From contig CM043966.1 of the NCBI GenBank assembly GCA_014529385.2, positions 97,212,087 to 97,276,086 of the forward strand: 64,000 nt of DNA, in the 5' to 3' direction. Below, piece after piece: positions 43,837 through 54,928 of this stretch. Source of the stretch: Adiantum capillus-veneris. Its lineage: Eukaryota; Streptophyta; Polypodiopsida; Polypodiales; Pteridaceae. The notes beneath the pieces were generated by a model, which was not told the origin of the DNA, ran no database searches, and was given only the letters and a program-made list of their open reading frames with translations. Both the position numbers and the translations under genes were made by a program. Numbering within the stretch: position 1 is the first letter of the stretch; each line of letters begins with the position of its first letter.

Positions 43837-44044
43837 TGTTACCATATACATGTGGTAGTGATGTGTCGGGGCATTTTTTCCCTCTTTAGGAGGTTTTTTC
43901 CCCCGTGCATTGTATATACGCCCATCACTCTAGGGCTATCTATCTTTCCATTGCACACTAAGTAACACACTCTCTATTGTGTGCCTTGAGCTTCCTTCGT
44001 CTTCTCCAAGCTATGTGTGTTTCTCTGCAACCCTAATTCCAACA
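43837..44044 (+). repeat. 3' LTR of C2b
   Basis: It is 208 bp and lacks about 19 bp after GTAGTGATGTGT compared with the 5' LTR. Confidence 0.92.
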
Positions 44045-44049
44045 AAAAA

Positions 44050-44514
44050 CTGTGGCATACTCTAGCCTTCTTTCTTTTTTCGGTGCCAGTCATTACTGCG
44101 ACTATTACCAGGGCTATTATCGTAGTTATTACCATGGGTATTATCGTGCAACTTCATGTCAAACATATACAAACATATCCGAGATAGCATGGCGGGTGGG
44201 GGTACAAACCACCCCCTCTACCCTTAGATATCAACAATGTCAATTTTAGCCTTTTGATTTTTTTGATGAGGACTTTTTTTTTTTTAATGAGTACTTATTT
44301 TTATAGTACTTTTAGATGTTTTTTAAGTGCATTTTTAAAGTAATTTTAGATATTTTGCAATATAAAATTAACCCATTTAGTGAAAGTACCGATTGTACGT
44401 AATTTAAAAAAGATTGTAGCACTCAATGTCCTTTATTCTCTTTGAATTTTTTGTCATTTCTATTTTTTTATTGAAATATGTAATTTTCTCTAATTAATTG
44501 TTTAATTTTTAGGG
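44050..44514. other. AT-rich non-coding stretch before the CACTA fragment
   Basis: No gene is seen. It includes a short CAGGGCTATTATCG-like repetition near 44110-44150 and ends in a pyrimidine-rich acceptor-like tract (TTTAATTTTTAG). Confidence 0.5.
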
Positions 44515-46240
44515 CAAGCGAAATTTGGTTGGAGCAATTCAAGTGTCTATGCACTTCTTGGGTAAGTTTGAAATAAAGCTTTTTATACATCTCTCTCGCT
44601 TTATGGTGCCTCGTTGTAATTGTATTAATACGCTTGTTTGTTGTAGTTTGATGGGAAAAATGTTACCAAAAGATCATCACATGCCTCCAGATCATCGACG
44701 AGCTAGATCGTATGTCACTGCACTTGGAATGGAGTATTAGCGTATCGATGCGTGCGTCAACAACTTCATGTTATACCGCAATGAGCACACACATGCTACC
44801 TCATGTCCTGTGTGCGGGAAACCACGATACAAGACCGGAGTGAGTGGGGTGCACCTACCCCTCAAGGTATTGAGACATTTTCCATTAATCCCTTGCATTC
44901 AACACATGTTTAATAGCAGGTCTATCATCGTGGAGCTTCTTGCATGGCACGCCAACCACCACTCAAATGATGGAATGATGTGTGTCCTTGTCGATTTACC
45001 TGCATGGAGGCACATCGAAACTCAATGGCCAAAGTTTGGGTTGGATCTTTGACACTTGAGGCTTGGGTTAGCAAGTGATGGTGTCAACCTCTTTGGCACT
45101 AAGTCTACTTCATGGAGCACTGTGGTGATCATCAAGTACAATATTCCACCATGGGAGACAACCAAGAAGGGCAATATAATTCTTTCCTTGCTTGTGCTAG
45201 GGAAGTACAAAGTGTCAAATATTGGCGTCTATATCGAGCCACTCATTGAGGACTTGGAGGAGTTATGGAGAGGCGTTCCTGTTGTAGATGTCTAACTTGC
45301 AAAGGGGGGGAGAGAATCCATTGTGAGGGGAATCCTTATGTGGACTATGCACAACTATCCTGGGCTTGGAGAGCATTTTGGTATCTTCCTATTTGCTCTC
45401 CCTTCAGTTTTCTCTCTCTCTAACGATATGATATGTATGCAGGGTTGTCCACATTGTGTCACAATGTATGTCCTACTTGTGGACCTTCATTGGTGACACA
45501 GAGGCCCGATGCCTTGCGCAAGGTAATCTATCCAAACAATCATCGTTTCTTATCCCAAGGTCATAGCAAGCACAAGGATCCAAGAAATGGGAAGATGCCT
45601 CCAAAGCTCACGATGGCAAATTGGGCAACCATTTGGGAAGAGCATTACAACAACAATCCGGCTTCGTGTCCTCCACCAAAAGGTATGTCAAGGTATTTCA
45701 TATTTTTAAGGCTTCCATATTGGAAGGACTTAAAAATACAACACCTCTTGGATCCCATGCACATATTCAAGAATGTAGCACAAACCCTGTGGGACCACAT
45801 TATTGTCAAAGAAGGAATCATTGGGTGCAAAGGAGGATTTGAGGGTCTTGAAACGTCTCCGTGGCTCTGCTACTCCTTGCAGTGCCCCCAATGGGAAGAT
45901 TGTGCTTTCTAAAGTGCCATGGATGCTAGCCAAAGAATAATTAGACAAAGTGAAGGGTACCATTGAATCTATTCGCACACCAACAGGACACATGAGGTCG
46001 CTAAAGAGATTTATCACAAAAGTGAATAAGGGTGGAAGAGTTCAATTGTATGGGTTGAAGTCCCATGATTGGCACAAGATCCTTCTAATAATGTCCCTCT
46101 CCCTATTCTCTCTATAGTTTATGTTTATGACTTTCTCTCACTTTCCCTTCCCCTAATTTACATTGTAGTTAATTTTGTTGGTGAGTATGTGGACAAGAAA
46201 GTCAGAGATGCTATTTTCAAAATTCAAGAGCTAATACCGT
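44515..46240 (+). pseudogene. CACTA TNP2 transposase, central part
   Basis: The pieces read MLPKDHHMPPDHRRARSYV, a TAG at 44738, RIDACVNNFMLYRNE, SCPVCGKPRYK, LRHFPLIPCIQHMF, a TGA at 45050, RLGLASDGVNLFG, YNIPPWETTKKGN, LMWTMHNYPGLG, an intron at about 45381-45442, NVCPTCGPS, RFLSQGHS, RLPYWKDLKIQHLLDPMHIF and YVDKKVRDAIFKI. This succession is TNP2 of CACTA elements. A short upstream exon (44515-44562) and intron (44563-44646) are likely. Stops show that it is dead. Neither end of the element is visible. Confidence 0.85.
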
Positions 46241-46339
46241 ACACCACAAGACTCCACTCAACTACACTTTTTTTATGTGCACATTTGTTGGCGGATACGC
46301 TGCGACGGACGTCAGCACAGCGAGAACTCACCTAACAAG

Positions 46340-47212
46340 ATTTGTCAGCTAAGGATGAAGCTCGACCCGCAGGCGCGTGGAAGCAAGCATAGGGTGTCAA
46401 CCAACATTCGAGCGATTCTCGACTACTTCCTACAGAGGTCTCTACCCAATGTCTAAGCTACAGCCTTCAGGAGTGCATAAGAGGAGATTTCCTACAATGC
46501 TTTCGAAAGCCAAACACCCATCAAACATTCTCGAATGCCACAAAACTTGAAGGAAACCCTATTAACACCAATAGGTCACTCTCCCTAAGGTCCATGAACT
46601 AAAACCCCAACCCTAAACACATGGTGCAAAATCACGTAGGATGTCTGGTCAAAATTTGCAGGTCGTCGTTTTCGAAAACTAAAGTGCCTAATGTGTAGGT
46701 CTACTCAATGCGAACGCGTGGATATGCTGAAATGCAAAAACAGACAACATATGCTCACCAAATCACCAGATGTAGCTCGTAGGTCAAGTTCGCAAAGACA
46801 AATCGTACACCCACAATGTATGTATTGGCACGTAGCTCTCTTTGGGAGAAACACGCTGCACTTCTCCGCACTTGATTCCGACCATCGGTGCGCGCGTAGC
46901 GTCAAGATAAAACTCTCACTCTCTCTCGTACATAGAGGACGCTCACTCACACAGACAGAACTTTATAAAAATGACAAAGGTTTTTTTCATTAAGGTCAAA
47001 AGTGGTATAAATACCTTACAATCTCAAATCCTAATGTTCCAATTTAACCATTTACTCAGTCTAAATGTCAAAAATGGGATACAATCTGGAAGCTTCTGCA
47101 AACCCCACTATTTACAAAGGTGAAATGACGGTTTTTCTTAATTAAAGAATAATTACAAAAATAACATCCTATGGATCAATCATTCTCCGTTGGGTGTGTC
47201 CAGCTGCTAACA
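46340..47212 (-). repeat. 3' LTR of G2-B (left boundary approximate)
   Basis: On the minus strand it begins TGTTAGCAGCTGG directly after a GGAGGGGGGGAG purine tract. It contains TATA-like TTTTATAAAG and, near 46640, AGACATCCTACGTG, a half site of the G2-B palindrome. There is no second LTR in the window to fix the other end. Confidence 0.6.
46961..46971 (-). promoter_or_regulatory. Candidate TATA box of the G2-B LTR
   Basis: On the minus strand TTTTTATAAAG lies about 245 bp inside the LTR, a plausible U3/R position. Confidence 0.4.
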
Positions 47213-47224
47213 CTCCCCCCCTCC
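47213..47224 (-). other. Polypurine tract of G2-B
   Basis: On the minus strand it reads AGGAGGGGGGGAG next to TGTTAGCAG. Confidence 0.75.
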
Positions 47225-47264
47225 TAGTTCATGTCGTCCCCGACATGGCAATAGAGCTGCTTCT

Positions 47265-48756
47265 TTAGTGGAGGCTTTCGCGCATCTTCAGAAGGGACTC
47301 ATACCGCGCATGCTGGGCTAGTAATGTCGGGCCGAATATCTCTGTGTTGATGGTGAACAAGCCGGTGTAGAAGGCTTCTTCAAAGGCCTGGAGGTGATAA
47401 GAAGGTAAAAACATGATTCTCTGATAAATTGCATGTATCACCTCGTGAGAAGGCTGAGCAGACAGATCGTATGCACATCTATATGTGTCTTGGAAGAAGA
47501 AGATGTTGTCTGTTGCCTGTCCAGGTTTAAAGGTTTCAAAAACTGTCAGAAGGGTTTTACAGATTTTTCTGAGCATGATGCAAGAGAGTCCAGGCGAGCC
47601 AGTGAACAATTTAATGGCGCCCATTAGGGTTTTCACCATGTATTTCTCACTCATTCTCTCGCCTGCCTTCAAGCCTAGCAGCTTTGGGTAATTGAGCCAT
47701 GTGGGTTGTATTTTCTGCAGCATCTCTTGTGCTTTCCATGTCTGCATCCTTGGTAGAGGGGCAAAACTGAGGTTGTCTCTGATTCTTTTAGGCACCTCTA
47801 CCAGATGAATTAAATATTGCGGATATTTGGTGAGCCATGCCTTTCTCCACTTGGGTTGAGAGTCCACAATCAGATTAACTCCTTCTGGTTTGGAGATATT
47901 TGCTTTGTATAATGGCACTATTGGCTCCTTTTTAATCCATTTGTTTATTGTAGCAGCTTTATACTTTAGAAGAGGATATGGGAGAGAAGGTTGTAGCCAT
48001 TCATGCCGAATGATATTGGCATCTATCTTCTGAATGTTCATAGACTTAAACACTCTCTGCTCCCACTCCATTGCTTCTTTGGCTGTGTCTTTTATTGCCG
48101 CTTCTATTGCCTTCTATAGCTTTTCTTCTTCTTCTGCTTGGAATCTTTTTGTTCATCAGGTCTATTCAGCTCCTCCTTTTGTTGGGTTTGTGGAGGACTA
48201 AGAGGAGGTGGTGATGGTGGTGGGCCTGGATTCCCGGCTTGACGGTGGAGTTGGTTGCTTCTTCTTGAAATCCCAATCTACCTTGGTTTTTCTTGGCCTT
48301 CTTGCTCTTCTAGCAACTGCCCTCTCACTTCGTCCACCTCTTCTTCTGTAAAAGGGATATTTGGGATATTCTCCGTCGTAGCATCTAAGATCTTAATGTT
48401 TTTGATATAATCTTCGAATCAATCACGATGAATCCTTCGAGATGATCCAGATATAGCTTCAAGCGATGGCTTCCACAACTTGCTCAGATCCCCTTTTAGT
48501 GCTCTCTCGGCTCTGAAACTTTCCATCAGTCTTTCTAGCCGCGCCGTTTTCTGTGACTTGGTTTCCTTGATTGGCACCTGTAGATTTTCTTTCTTTCCCT
48601 TCTTTGACTCTGGCGACTCTTCTAGCACGGTCTCTAACCGGCGCTTTAACCTTGTGGCTACCGTGGGTACCTTAGGAGGTTCTTCATCCTTGTCTTCCTT
48701 TAGCTTTAGCCAATCATTTTGTGAGTGAGGTAGAGGCCAGCTTCCCTTGGCATGCA
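47265..48756 (-). pseudogene. Extra 3' ORF of G2-B, C-terminal part
   Basis: This continues the ORF that starts at 54764: removing C3 and one ATGCT copy keeps the frame (VVYGAL then HAKGSWPLP). It runs to a TGA at 48419-48421, reads on in frame past it (IKILDATTENIPNIPFTEEE), then changes frame near 48280 and 48118. The last frame (48071-47265, 268 codons) reads WLQPSLPYPLLKYKAATINK and SEKYMVKTLMGAIKLF and ends 40 bp before the purine tract. The full ORF would be about 750 codons. No known domain is recognised; the middle is charged and likely coiled. Confidence 0.6.
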
Positions 48757-48761
48757 ATGCT
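48757..48761. repeat. Target-site duplication ATGCT of C3 (left)
   Basis: It matches 53996-54000. Confidence 0.88.
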
Positions 48762-49082
48762 TGTTGAGATGTCGAGCTCTACATCTTGAGCTGGCATCCA
48801 CTACGGGTCTTGGCCGCTTACGAAATTTACTCACTGGCGCGTTAGGTGATCGACACGGAGGATCTCTGCCAGTGATTCTACAGCTGGACTACACTTATAG
48901 TGCTAGCCTAGTACGCTTCTAGCGAGTTCACACTTAGTGACCGCATGTACATATGTGCTACTTTTCAGTTTTAGCACTTAGTCATTTTGTACTCTCTTTT
49001 CTGTGAGAAGAAGAAGAAACTTTCCATCTCTGTGTGGTGTGTGCTTGTCTTGTGTAGCTCTCTTGCATCCTCTTTCTTTACA
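48762..49082 (+). repeat. 5' LTR of C3
   Basis: It is 321 bp, from TGTTGAGATGTCGAGC to CTCTTTCTTTACA. Confidence 0.94.
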
Positions 49083-49094
49083 TGGTATCAGAGC
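49083..49094 (+). other. Primer-binding site of C3
   Basis: TGGTATCAGAGC directly adjoins the LTR. Confidence 0.93.
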
Positions 49095-49354
49095 TTGGTA
49101 CAGGCAAGAGAGGCTAAGAGAGCAAGAGCATCACACTCCCTTCATTCGCAATCCACGACCAGATGCAATACAAGTTTCTGAACAGGTCTCCAAAGTGCAG
49201 TACACAAAGATTTACTGTACAAGTACAGTGGTTGTATGTACGCTTGATTGTGGACACTCGTTGAGTGTAGAAAGCGTTACAGGTACCATGATAGCAGGTT
49301 CAGCAGATTTGCAGGTTTTTGTATATTGCAGCCATTTTGTCTTAGTGCTTCAAG

Positions 49355-49850
49355 ATGTCTGACGGTTTCAGTCAGATTGTTACTGAGAAGCTTGAGAAAA
49401 ATAACTACCCTGCATGGAAGTTCAGAATAACAAATTTCCTAAAAGGAAAAGGTTATTGGGACTATGTAGAAGGAGACAATGAAAAGGAACCAGAGATTCC
49501 CGAGACAAATGCTACAGCAGAACAAAGAAAAGCTTTGAGGGACTGGCAACAAGGCCATAGCAAAGTGATGTATTGGATTTCTATGAGCATCACAGATGGC
49601 ATGATGGGCTATCTACAGGATGCTGAAACCCCCGCCATTGCATGGAAAAACTTAGGCAGAGTGTTCGAGGTGAACACCAAGGCCAGGAAGCTTTAACTAA
49701 AGTCGGAGCTAAATCAGGTTAAGAGGAACAACCTCTCAATCAATGATTATGCCTTGAAGATCAAGAGTATCATTGAGGCTCTTGGATCTATTAAAGTCTT
49801 AGTGTAAGACGATGACATTGTCCGTGATGCTTGGATGGTTTAGGAGATGA
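49355..49850 (+). pseudogene. C3 gag N-terminal part
   Basis: From ATG 49355 it reads EKLEKNNYPAWKFRITNFL, a copia gag start, up to a stop at 49694-49696, then SELNQVKRNNLSINDYALKI and another stop near 49806. A frame change leads to the next piece. Confidence 0.85.
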
Positions 49851-51132
49851 GTATGTACATTTCAGGTCTTCCATGAATACAAGAGACGACATCCCCGTGT
49901 TCCAAGATTTGATTTGTATGCTTATTCTTGAGGAGAAGAACCTTGACACATCTTCTTCTCATGGCAGAAATAATTCTGAACAAGCCTTCTATTCTAACTC
50001 CAACAGAGGTAGAGGTAGAGGTCGTGGTCGAGGCCCAAGGGATTGCAGGGGCCAATTTCAAGAAGGTCAATCAAATCAAAACAGTACAGGTGGCAAGAGA
50101 AACCAGTCTCAAGGCAGGGGGAGTCAAAGAGGTCGTGGTGCACGATCAAGCAGGCAGCAACATACTCCAAATAGTAGAGAATGTTGGACTTGTGGTGAAA
50201 GAGGTCACATGTCACGTGACTGTCCAAAGGGAAAAGCAAGTGGAAAGAGAGAACAGGGAAACTATGCATCTACTAGCAGAGATGCAGATGACAGCAAAAA
50301 CGAGCGCATGTTTGTTATGCAGCATGTAATGAATACAATGACTGCAGAGAATTCCACCCAAGATGATGTTTGGTATGTGGATTCAGGTGCCTCTAATCAC
50401 ATGACGTCTCGTGGAGAGTGGTTTAGAGATATGCGCAAACCAGATGTGTCAGGCTATGTGCAGACAGGAGATGACATAGCTCACCCCATTGCTCATGTAG
50501 GGGACATACCTCTAAATACAAAGAGTGGGAAATCAAAGTACTTAGCAGATGTACTTCATGTCCCAAACATTACAAAGAATCTTGTTTCTTTTGGACAAAT
50601 GGTTGAGCAGGGTTTGCAGGTTTGCTTCAATCCAAATGGTTGTTATGTAGAAGATTTCCGGAATGGCTATAAGCTGATCACAGAGGGCAAATGTGTGGGC
50701 AGAATGTTTACGCTGAATGTAGACATGCCTGAGGTAAAAGCTGTATTATTTGCACAGGGCACAGGTGTTGTGGCTGATGTTGACATTTGGCACAAACGCA
50801 TTGGCCATGTCAATGAGCAGAGATTGCGCAGCATACAATCAAAACAGATTGTAAAAGGTTTGCCCAAATTTAAGGTGGATGGTATGCATAAAGTGTGTGC
50901 AGCATGCCAGTTTGGAAAACAGTCAAAGGGCTCATTTCCACATGAGCGCAATGTATGTAAAAATCCACTTGAGGTATGCACACAGATGTTTGGGGTCCAA
51001 CCGATACTGCAAGTATACATGGTTGCAGGTATTATGTCTCTTTCATTGATGACCATACAAGGAAAGTATGGGTCTACTTCATGCGTAACAAAAGTGAAGT
51101 GTTTGGTCACTTTCAGGACTTCAAAGTCATGA
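49831..51132 (+). pseudogene. C3 gag C-terminus, protease and integrase start
   Basis: It contains an RG-rich tract (RGRGRGRGRGPR), the knuckle CWTCGERGHMSRDC, protease VWYVDSGASNHMTS, and integrase zinc residues HKRIGHVNEQRL and CAACQFGKQ. The frame is lost at about 50976, from where the true frame reads HTDVWGPTDT. Confidence 0.88.
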
Positions 51133-52880
51133 TTGAGAAGGAGACAGATGTACAAATCAAGACATTGAGGTCAGATGGAGGGGGAGAGTACTTCTCCAAT
51201 GATTTTTTAGATTTTCTGCGAATGCATGGTATACAGAGGCAGTTTACATGCAGATATACTCCACAGCAGAATGGGGTCGCAGAAAGGAAAAACAGGCACA
51301 TTGCAGAGGTTGCACATGCATTGATGAATGAGAAGAACATGCCTTATCATTTCTGGGCTGAAGCTGTAAATATAGTTGTGTACATTATGAACAGGACACC
51401 TACAGCTGCGATGCATGATGTAACGCCTGAGGAAAATTTTACAGGTACAAAGCCTGATTTGGCACACTTGAAAGTGTTTGGTTGCATAGCTTACGTGCAT
51501 GTACCAGATGAGTTGCGTAGGAAATTGGATCCTAAAGCAAAGAAATGTATTCTTGTGGGATATTCCCTTGAACAAAAGGGGTACAGGTGCTACAATCCTA
51601 CTACACGAGAATTACGAGTGAGCAGAGATGTAGTCTTTGATGAGATGTGCAGCTGGTACAGTAATGCACATGGCACTATTGGGGCTGATGTAAAAGATGA
51701 TATGGTTGTACAAAATGTGAGGCCACAGTCACAGGTTTTGCGTGGACCACAAGATTCCTCTTCTCGTGGCTCTGTTGAGAAGCCATGGAATGGTAGACTA
51801 CGTACGCAGGTTACTCCACCAGTAGGTACAGGGAATGTATCACGAAAAGGAAAGGAAAAGGTTGATGAACCTCCCTTTATGGCTGATGCATCATCAGGGT
51901 TTTCACATGTAGACATGGATTCAGATGGTTCTGAACAAAGTCTTGATGAGGAATTTGGAATTCCAGCTGTCAGGACACCTGGTGTAAGGAAAGTACACGA
52001 AGATGCTAGAGGGCAAAGGAGTGACCCAGGACCACGCAGATCTAACAGAGTCAGAAATCCAGTTCAAAAATTGACTTATGATGGGTATCTAGCGCATCAC
52101 CAAGCCTACATGTCTAAGGTGATACAGGATGTGGAGCCCACATGTTTTGAGGATGCAGTTGGAAATGTGCATTGGGATGATGCAATTAATGAAGAGATGG
52201 CTGCATTGGAAGCAAACAACACATGGGAGTTGGTGCCATTGCCAAGTGGCAAGAAAGCTATTGGCTGTAAATGGGTGTATAAAACCAAGCATAAGGCTGA
52301 TGGTAACATTGAGCATCACAAGGCAAGGCTGGTTGCAAAGGGTTATGCACAGACGTATGGCATAGACTATGAGGAGACCTTTGCTCCAGTGGCAAAGATG
52401 ACGACTGTGAGAGCTGTCATAGCAGTGGCTGCATCTAGAGGATGGATTATGCATCAAATGGATGTAAAGAATGCCTTCTTGAATGGTGAGTTGCAAGAGG
52501 AAGTGTATATGGATCAGCCACCTGGTTATGTCGATCCAGGTTACCCAGATTATGTATGCAGGCTTCTCAAAGCTTTGTATGGTTTGAAGCAAGGCTCTAG
52601 AGCATGGTATGACAGGATTGCCAAGTATCTTGTCAGTATTGGGTTTAGGAGAGCTCATGCTGATCATTCACTCTATGTACGTGAGAGTGATGTGGGGATT
52701 GTGGTCATTACCATATATGTAGATGACCTTATTATTATGGGTAACAATGCTATGGAGATTGACCATGTGAAGGGTCTTCTCAAACAGGAGTTTGAAATGA
52801 AAGATTTGGGCAAGCTGCGCTACTTTCTTGGCATTGAGGTGATCAGGACTCCAGAGGGTGTATGGCTGTCACAGAGATAG
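50976..52880 (+). pseudogene. C3 integrase core and RT
   Basis: The 634-codon frame has HTDVWGPTD, LRSDGGGEYFS and TPQQNGVAERKNRH (D, D, E all present), KWVYKTKHKADGNIEHHKAR, MDVKNAFLNGELQEEVYM, LYGLKQGSRAWY and ITIYVDDLIIMG. It ends at a TAG (52878) within LSQR-YALDML. This is the longest intact copia segment in the window. Confidence 0.9.
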
Positions 52881-52886
52881 TATGCT

Positions 52887-53702
52887 TTGGACATGTTGTC
52901 AAAGTATGGTATGGCTGATTGTAAGCCAATTTCTATTCCCTTGGATGTGAATGCAAAGCTGAGTGCAGAGAAGGGTGATGTTGTTGAGGATGTCAAGATG
53001 TATAGGAAGATTGTGGGTAGTCTAATCTACTTGACTATCACGAGGCCAGACTTGAGCTACACAATAGGCTTGGAGAATCAGTTCATGCAGCTTCCGAGGA
53101 AGCCACATTTGGATGGAGTACGACGCACACTTCGGTATGTGCAAGGGACTCTTGACTACGCATTGTTCTATGCAGCAGATGTGCCATTAGCATTGTATGG
53201 GTATACAGATGCAGATTGGGTAGGTAGCATTGTTGATAGGAGATCTACGAGTGGCTTCATGTTCTCTTTTGGGAGTGCTACTGTTACTTGGAGCAGCAAA
53301 AAGCAGCCTACGGTTGCTTTATCGAGCACAGAGGCCGAGTACAGAGGTGCAGCAGTTGCGGCGTGCAAGGTAGCTTGGCTACGCACATTACTTGAGGACT
53401 TGGGAGTACAGGTGGACCAGCAGATTGTCATCCATTGTGACAACCTCAGCAGCATGCAGTTGGCTAGGAACCCAGTGTTCCATGCCAGGACCAAGCACAT
53501 AGAGGTCCATTACCACTACGTTCGAGAGCGAGTGTTGGCGGGCGACATCGAATTGGTCTACGTCAGCACAGAGGACCAGATAGCGTATATCTTTACCAAG
53601 GCCCTCGGAGCTGAGAAACTTCGACGTTTTCGGACTATGCTTGGACTCTGCGACATGCAGAGCTCGAGGGGGAGTGTTGAGATGTCGAGCTCTACATCTT
53701 GA
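52887..53702 (+). pseudogene. C3 RNase H
   Basis: It reads GYTDADWVGSIVDRRSTSGF, VALSSTEAEYRGAA, IHCDNLSSMQLARNPVFHAR and QIAYIFTKAL. The acidic residues are present. It ends inside the 3' LTR. Confidence 0.9.
53663..53674 (+). other. Polypurine tract of C3
   Basis: CTCGAGGGGGAG directly before the 3' LTR. Confidence 0.75.
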
Positions 53703-53995
53703 GCTGGCATCCACTACGGGTCTTGGCCGCTTACGACATTTACTCATTGGCGCGTTAGGTGACCGACACGGAGGATCTCTGCCAGTGATTCTACAGCTGG
53801 ACTACACTTATAGTGCCATCCTAGTACGCTTCTAGCGAGTTCACACTTAGTGACCGCATGTACATATGTGATACTTTTCAGTTTTAACACTTAGTCATTT
53901 TGTACTCTCTTTTCTGTGAGAAGAAGAAGAAGCTTTCCATCTCTGTGTGGTGTGTGCTTGTCTTGTGTAGCTCTCTTGTATCCTCTTTCTTTACA
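53675..53995 (+). repeat. 3' LTR of C3
   Basis: It is 321 bp with the same ends as 48762-49082. Confidence 0.94.
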
Positions 53996-54764
53996 ATGCT
54001 CCATAGACAACTTTTGTTATCAGCTCACCAGGTACAATATAGGTGGGATTTTTGGTCCCCATCTTCACAAGATTGTCGTGGATGTAAGTGGCACAATTTA
54101 TCTCTTTTGGTTTGCTCTTCTGCATTGCCCAGGTGAAAGTGGTTGCAATGGCTCCAAGTGGCATCCTGTATTTTTGTGGCCGCTTTGTACACATGTGGAA
54201 GTATTGATTGTATAGTTGGCTCATGATAGCCACCTTCGGGTTTGCAATATCTTCAAATGTGTAGTTATTCTTCTTTTCTGAGTAGACCTTAATGTCATCT
54301 CTTCTCTTTGTCACATTGTCTCCTTTGTTTGAGATGTCAAGGTTGTTGCCACCACCTTCTGTGATGACAATCATTGTATTAGGCTTGCCTTGAAGATCGG
54401 TGACTCGGGCTATGCCGTCCTCTTTGATTGTGGTGACAAATTCCCACACTCTTTTAACATCAATCCCTGCTGGCAAGGCTTCAAAGTAGTTGTGGAGATC
54501 CAGTTTCTCCAAGTAATGCCCCATCTTGCTCCTGACAAATTCATTGAGCTCTCGAGGTATCATTGGTAGCTCGACTGCATTTCCCTCATGATCTTTGAAT
54601 ACTCCTTGGTAGATTCTCAGATCATTGGTCTCTACCAGATCATCTTGAATCCATGTGCTTGTGGGCTTCAGGGTTCCCTCTGGGATCACAAAAGGCTCCA
54701 CTTCTTCTAAGTAGTCCTTTATAGTCATCCTCTTCTTCTTTGCAGGTGATTTTGTGGCTGCCAT
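53996..54764 (-). pseudogene. Extra 3' ORF of G2-B, N-terminal part
   Basis: It starts at ATG 54764 and is open for about 256 codons to the C3 insertion. The start is basic (KSPAKKKRM), as in the copy at 383. Residues near 60-110 carry EGNAVELPMIPREL and TTIKEDGIARVTD, which match the other copy closely. Further on it reads YTFEDIANPKVAIMSQLYN and HMCTKRPQKYRMPLGAIATT. No known domain is recognised. Conservation of this frame between two copies argues that it was a real protein of the family. The right 5 bp are the C3 target duplication. Confidence 0.65.
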
Positions 54765-54928
54765 GGATCCTATTGCACTCAGTAGTCCAAAGTTGGCGTT
54801 TTTTACATATTAGCTGATAAACTGAGTTCCGACTACCCAAATGACTTGAAAATTGAAATAAGAACTCAAAAGGAACTAGGGAAACTCTGCATGTGCTCAC
54901 ATTATCTTTCTGGTTGAAAAATAATCAT
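54765..54928. other. Leader between the extra ORF and palindrome B1
   Basis: No gene. The 40 bp before the ATG share AACTTTG and nearby bases with the leader of the other copy (405-420). Confidence 0.4.

Larger units (their letters stand above)
38216..44044 (+). mobile_element. C2b: Ty1/copia element, sister of C2a
   Basis: It is full length, with LTRs of 227 and 208 bp (the right one lost about 19 bp near 43863), target duplication AAAAA and the same gene order as C2a. It shares three lesions with C2a (TAG 40175, frameshift near 40808, TGA 41403). Private lesions include TAG 41719, frame changes near 42112 and 42825, TGA 43306 and TAG 43666. A solo LTR of family C1 lies in gag at 39009-39790. 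Confidence 0.92.
48762..53995 (+). mobile_element. C3: Ty1/copia element in the extra ORF of G2-B
   Basis: It is full length, with two 321-bp LTRs, ATGCT duplication and a tRNA-Met primer site adjacent to the LTR. About nine differences between LTRs are visible. Lesions: a stop after 49696, stop and frameshift near 49806-49850, a frameshift near 50976 and TAG at 52878. Gene order is gag, protease, integrase, RT, RNase H. Confidence 0.94.
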
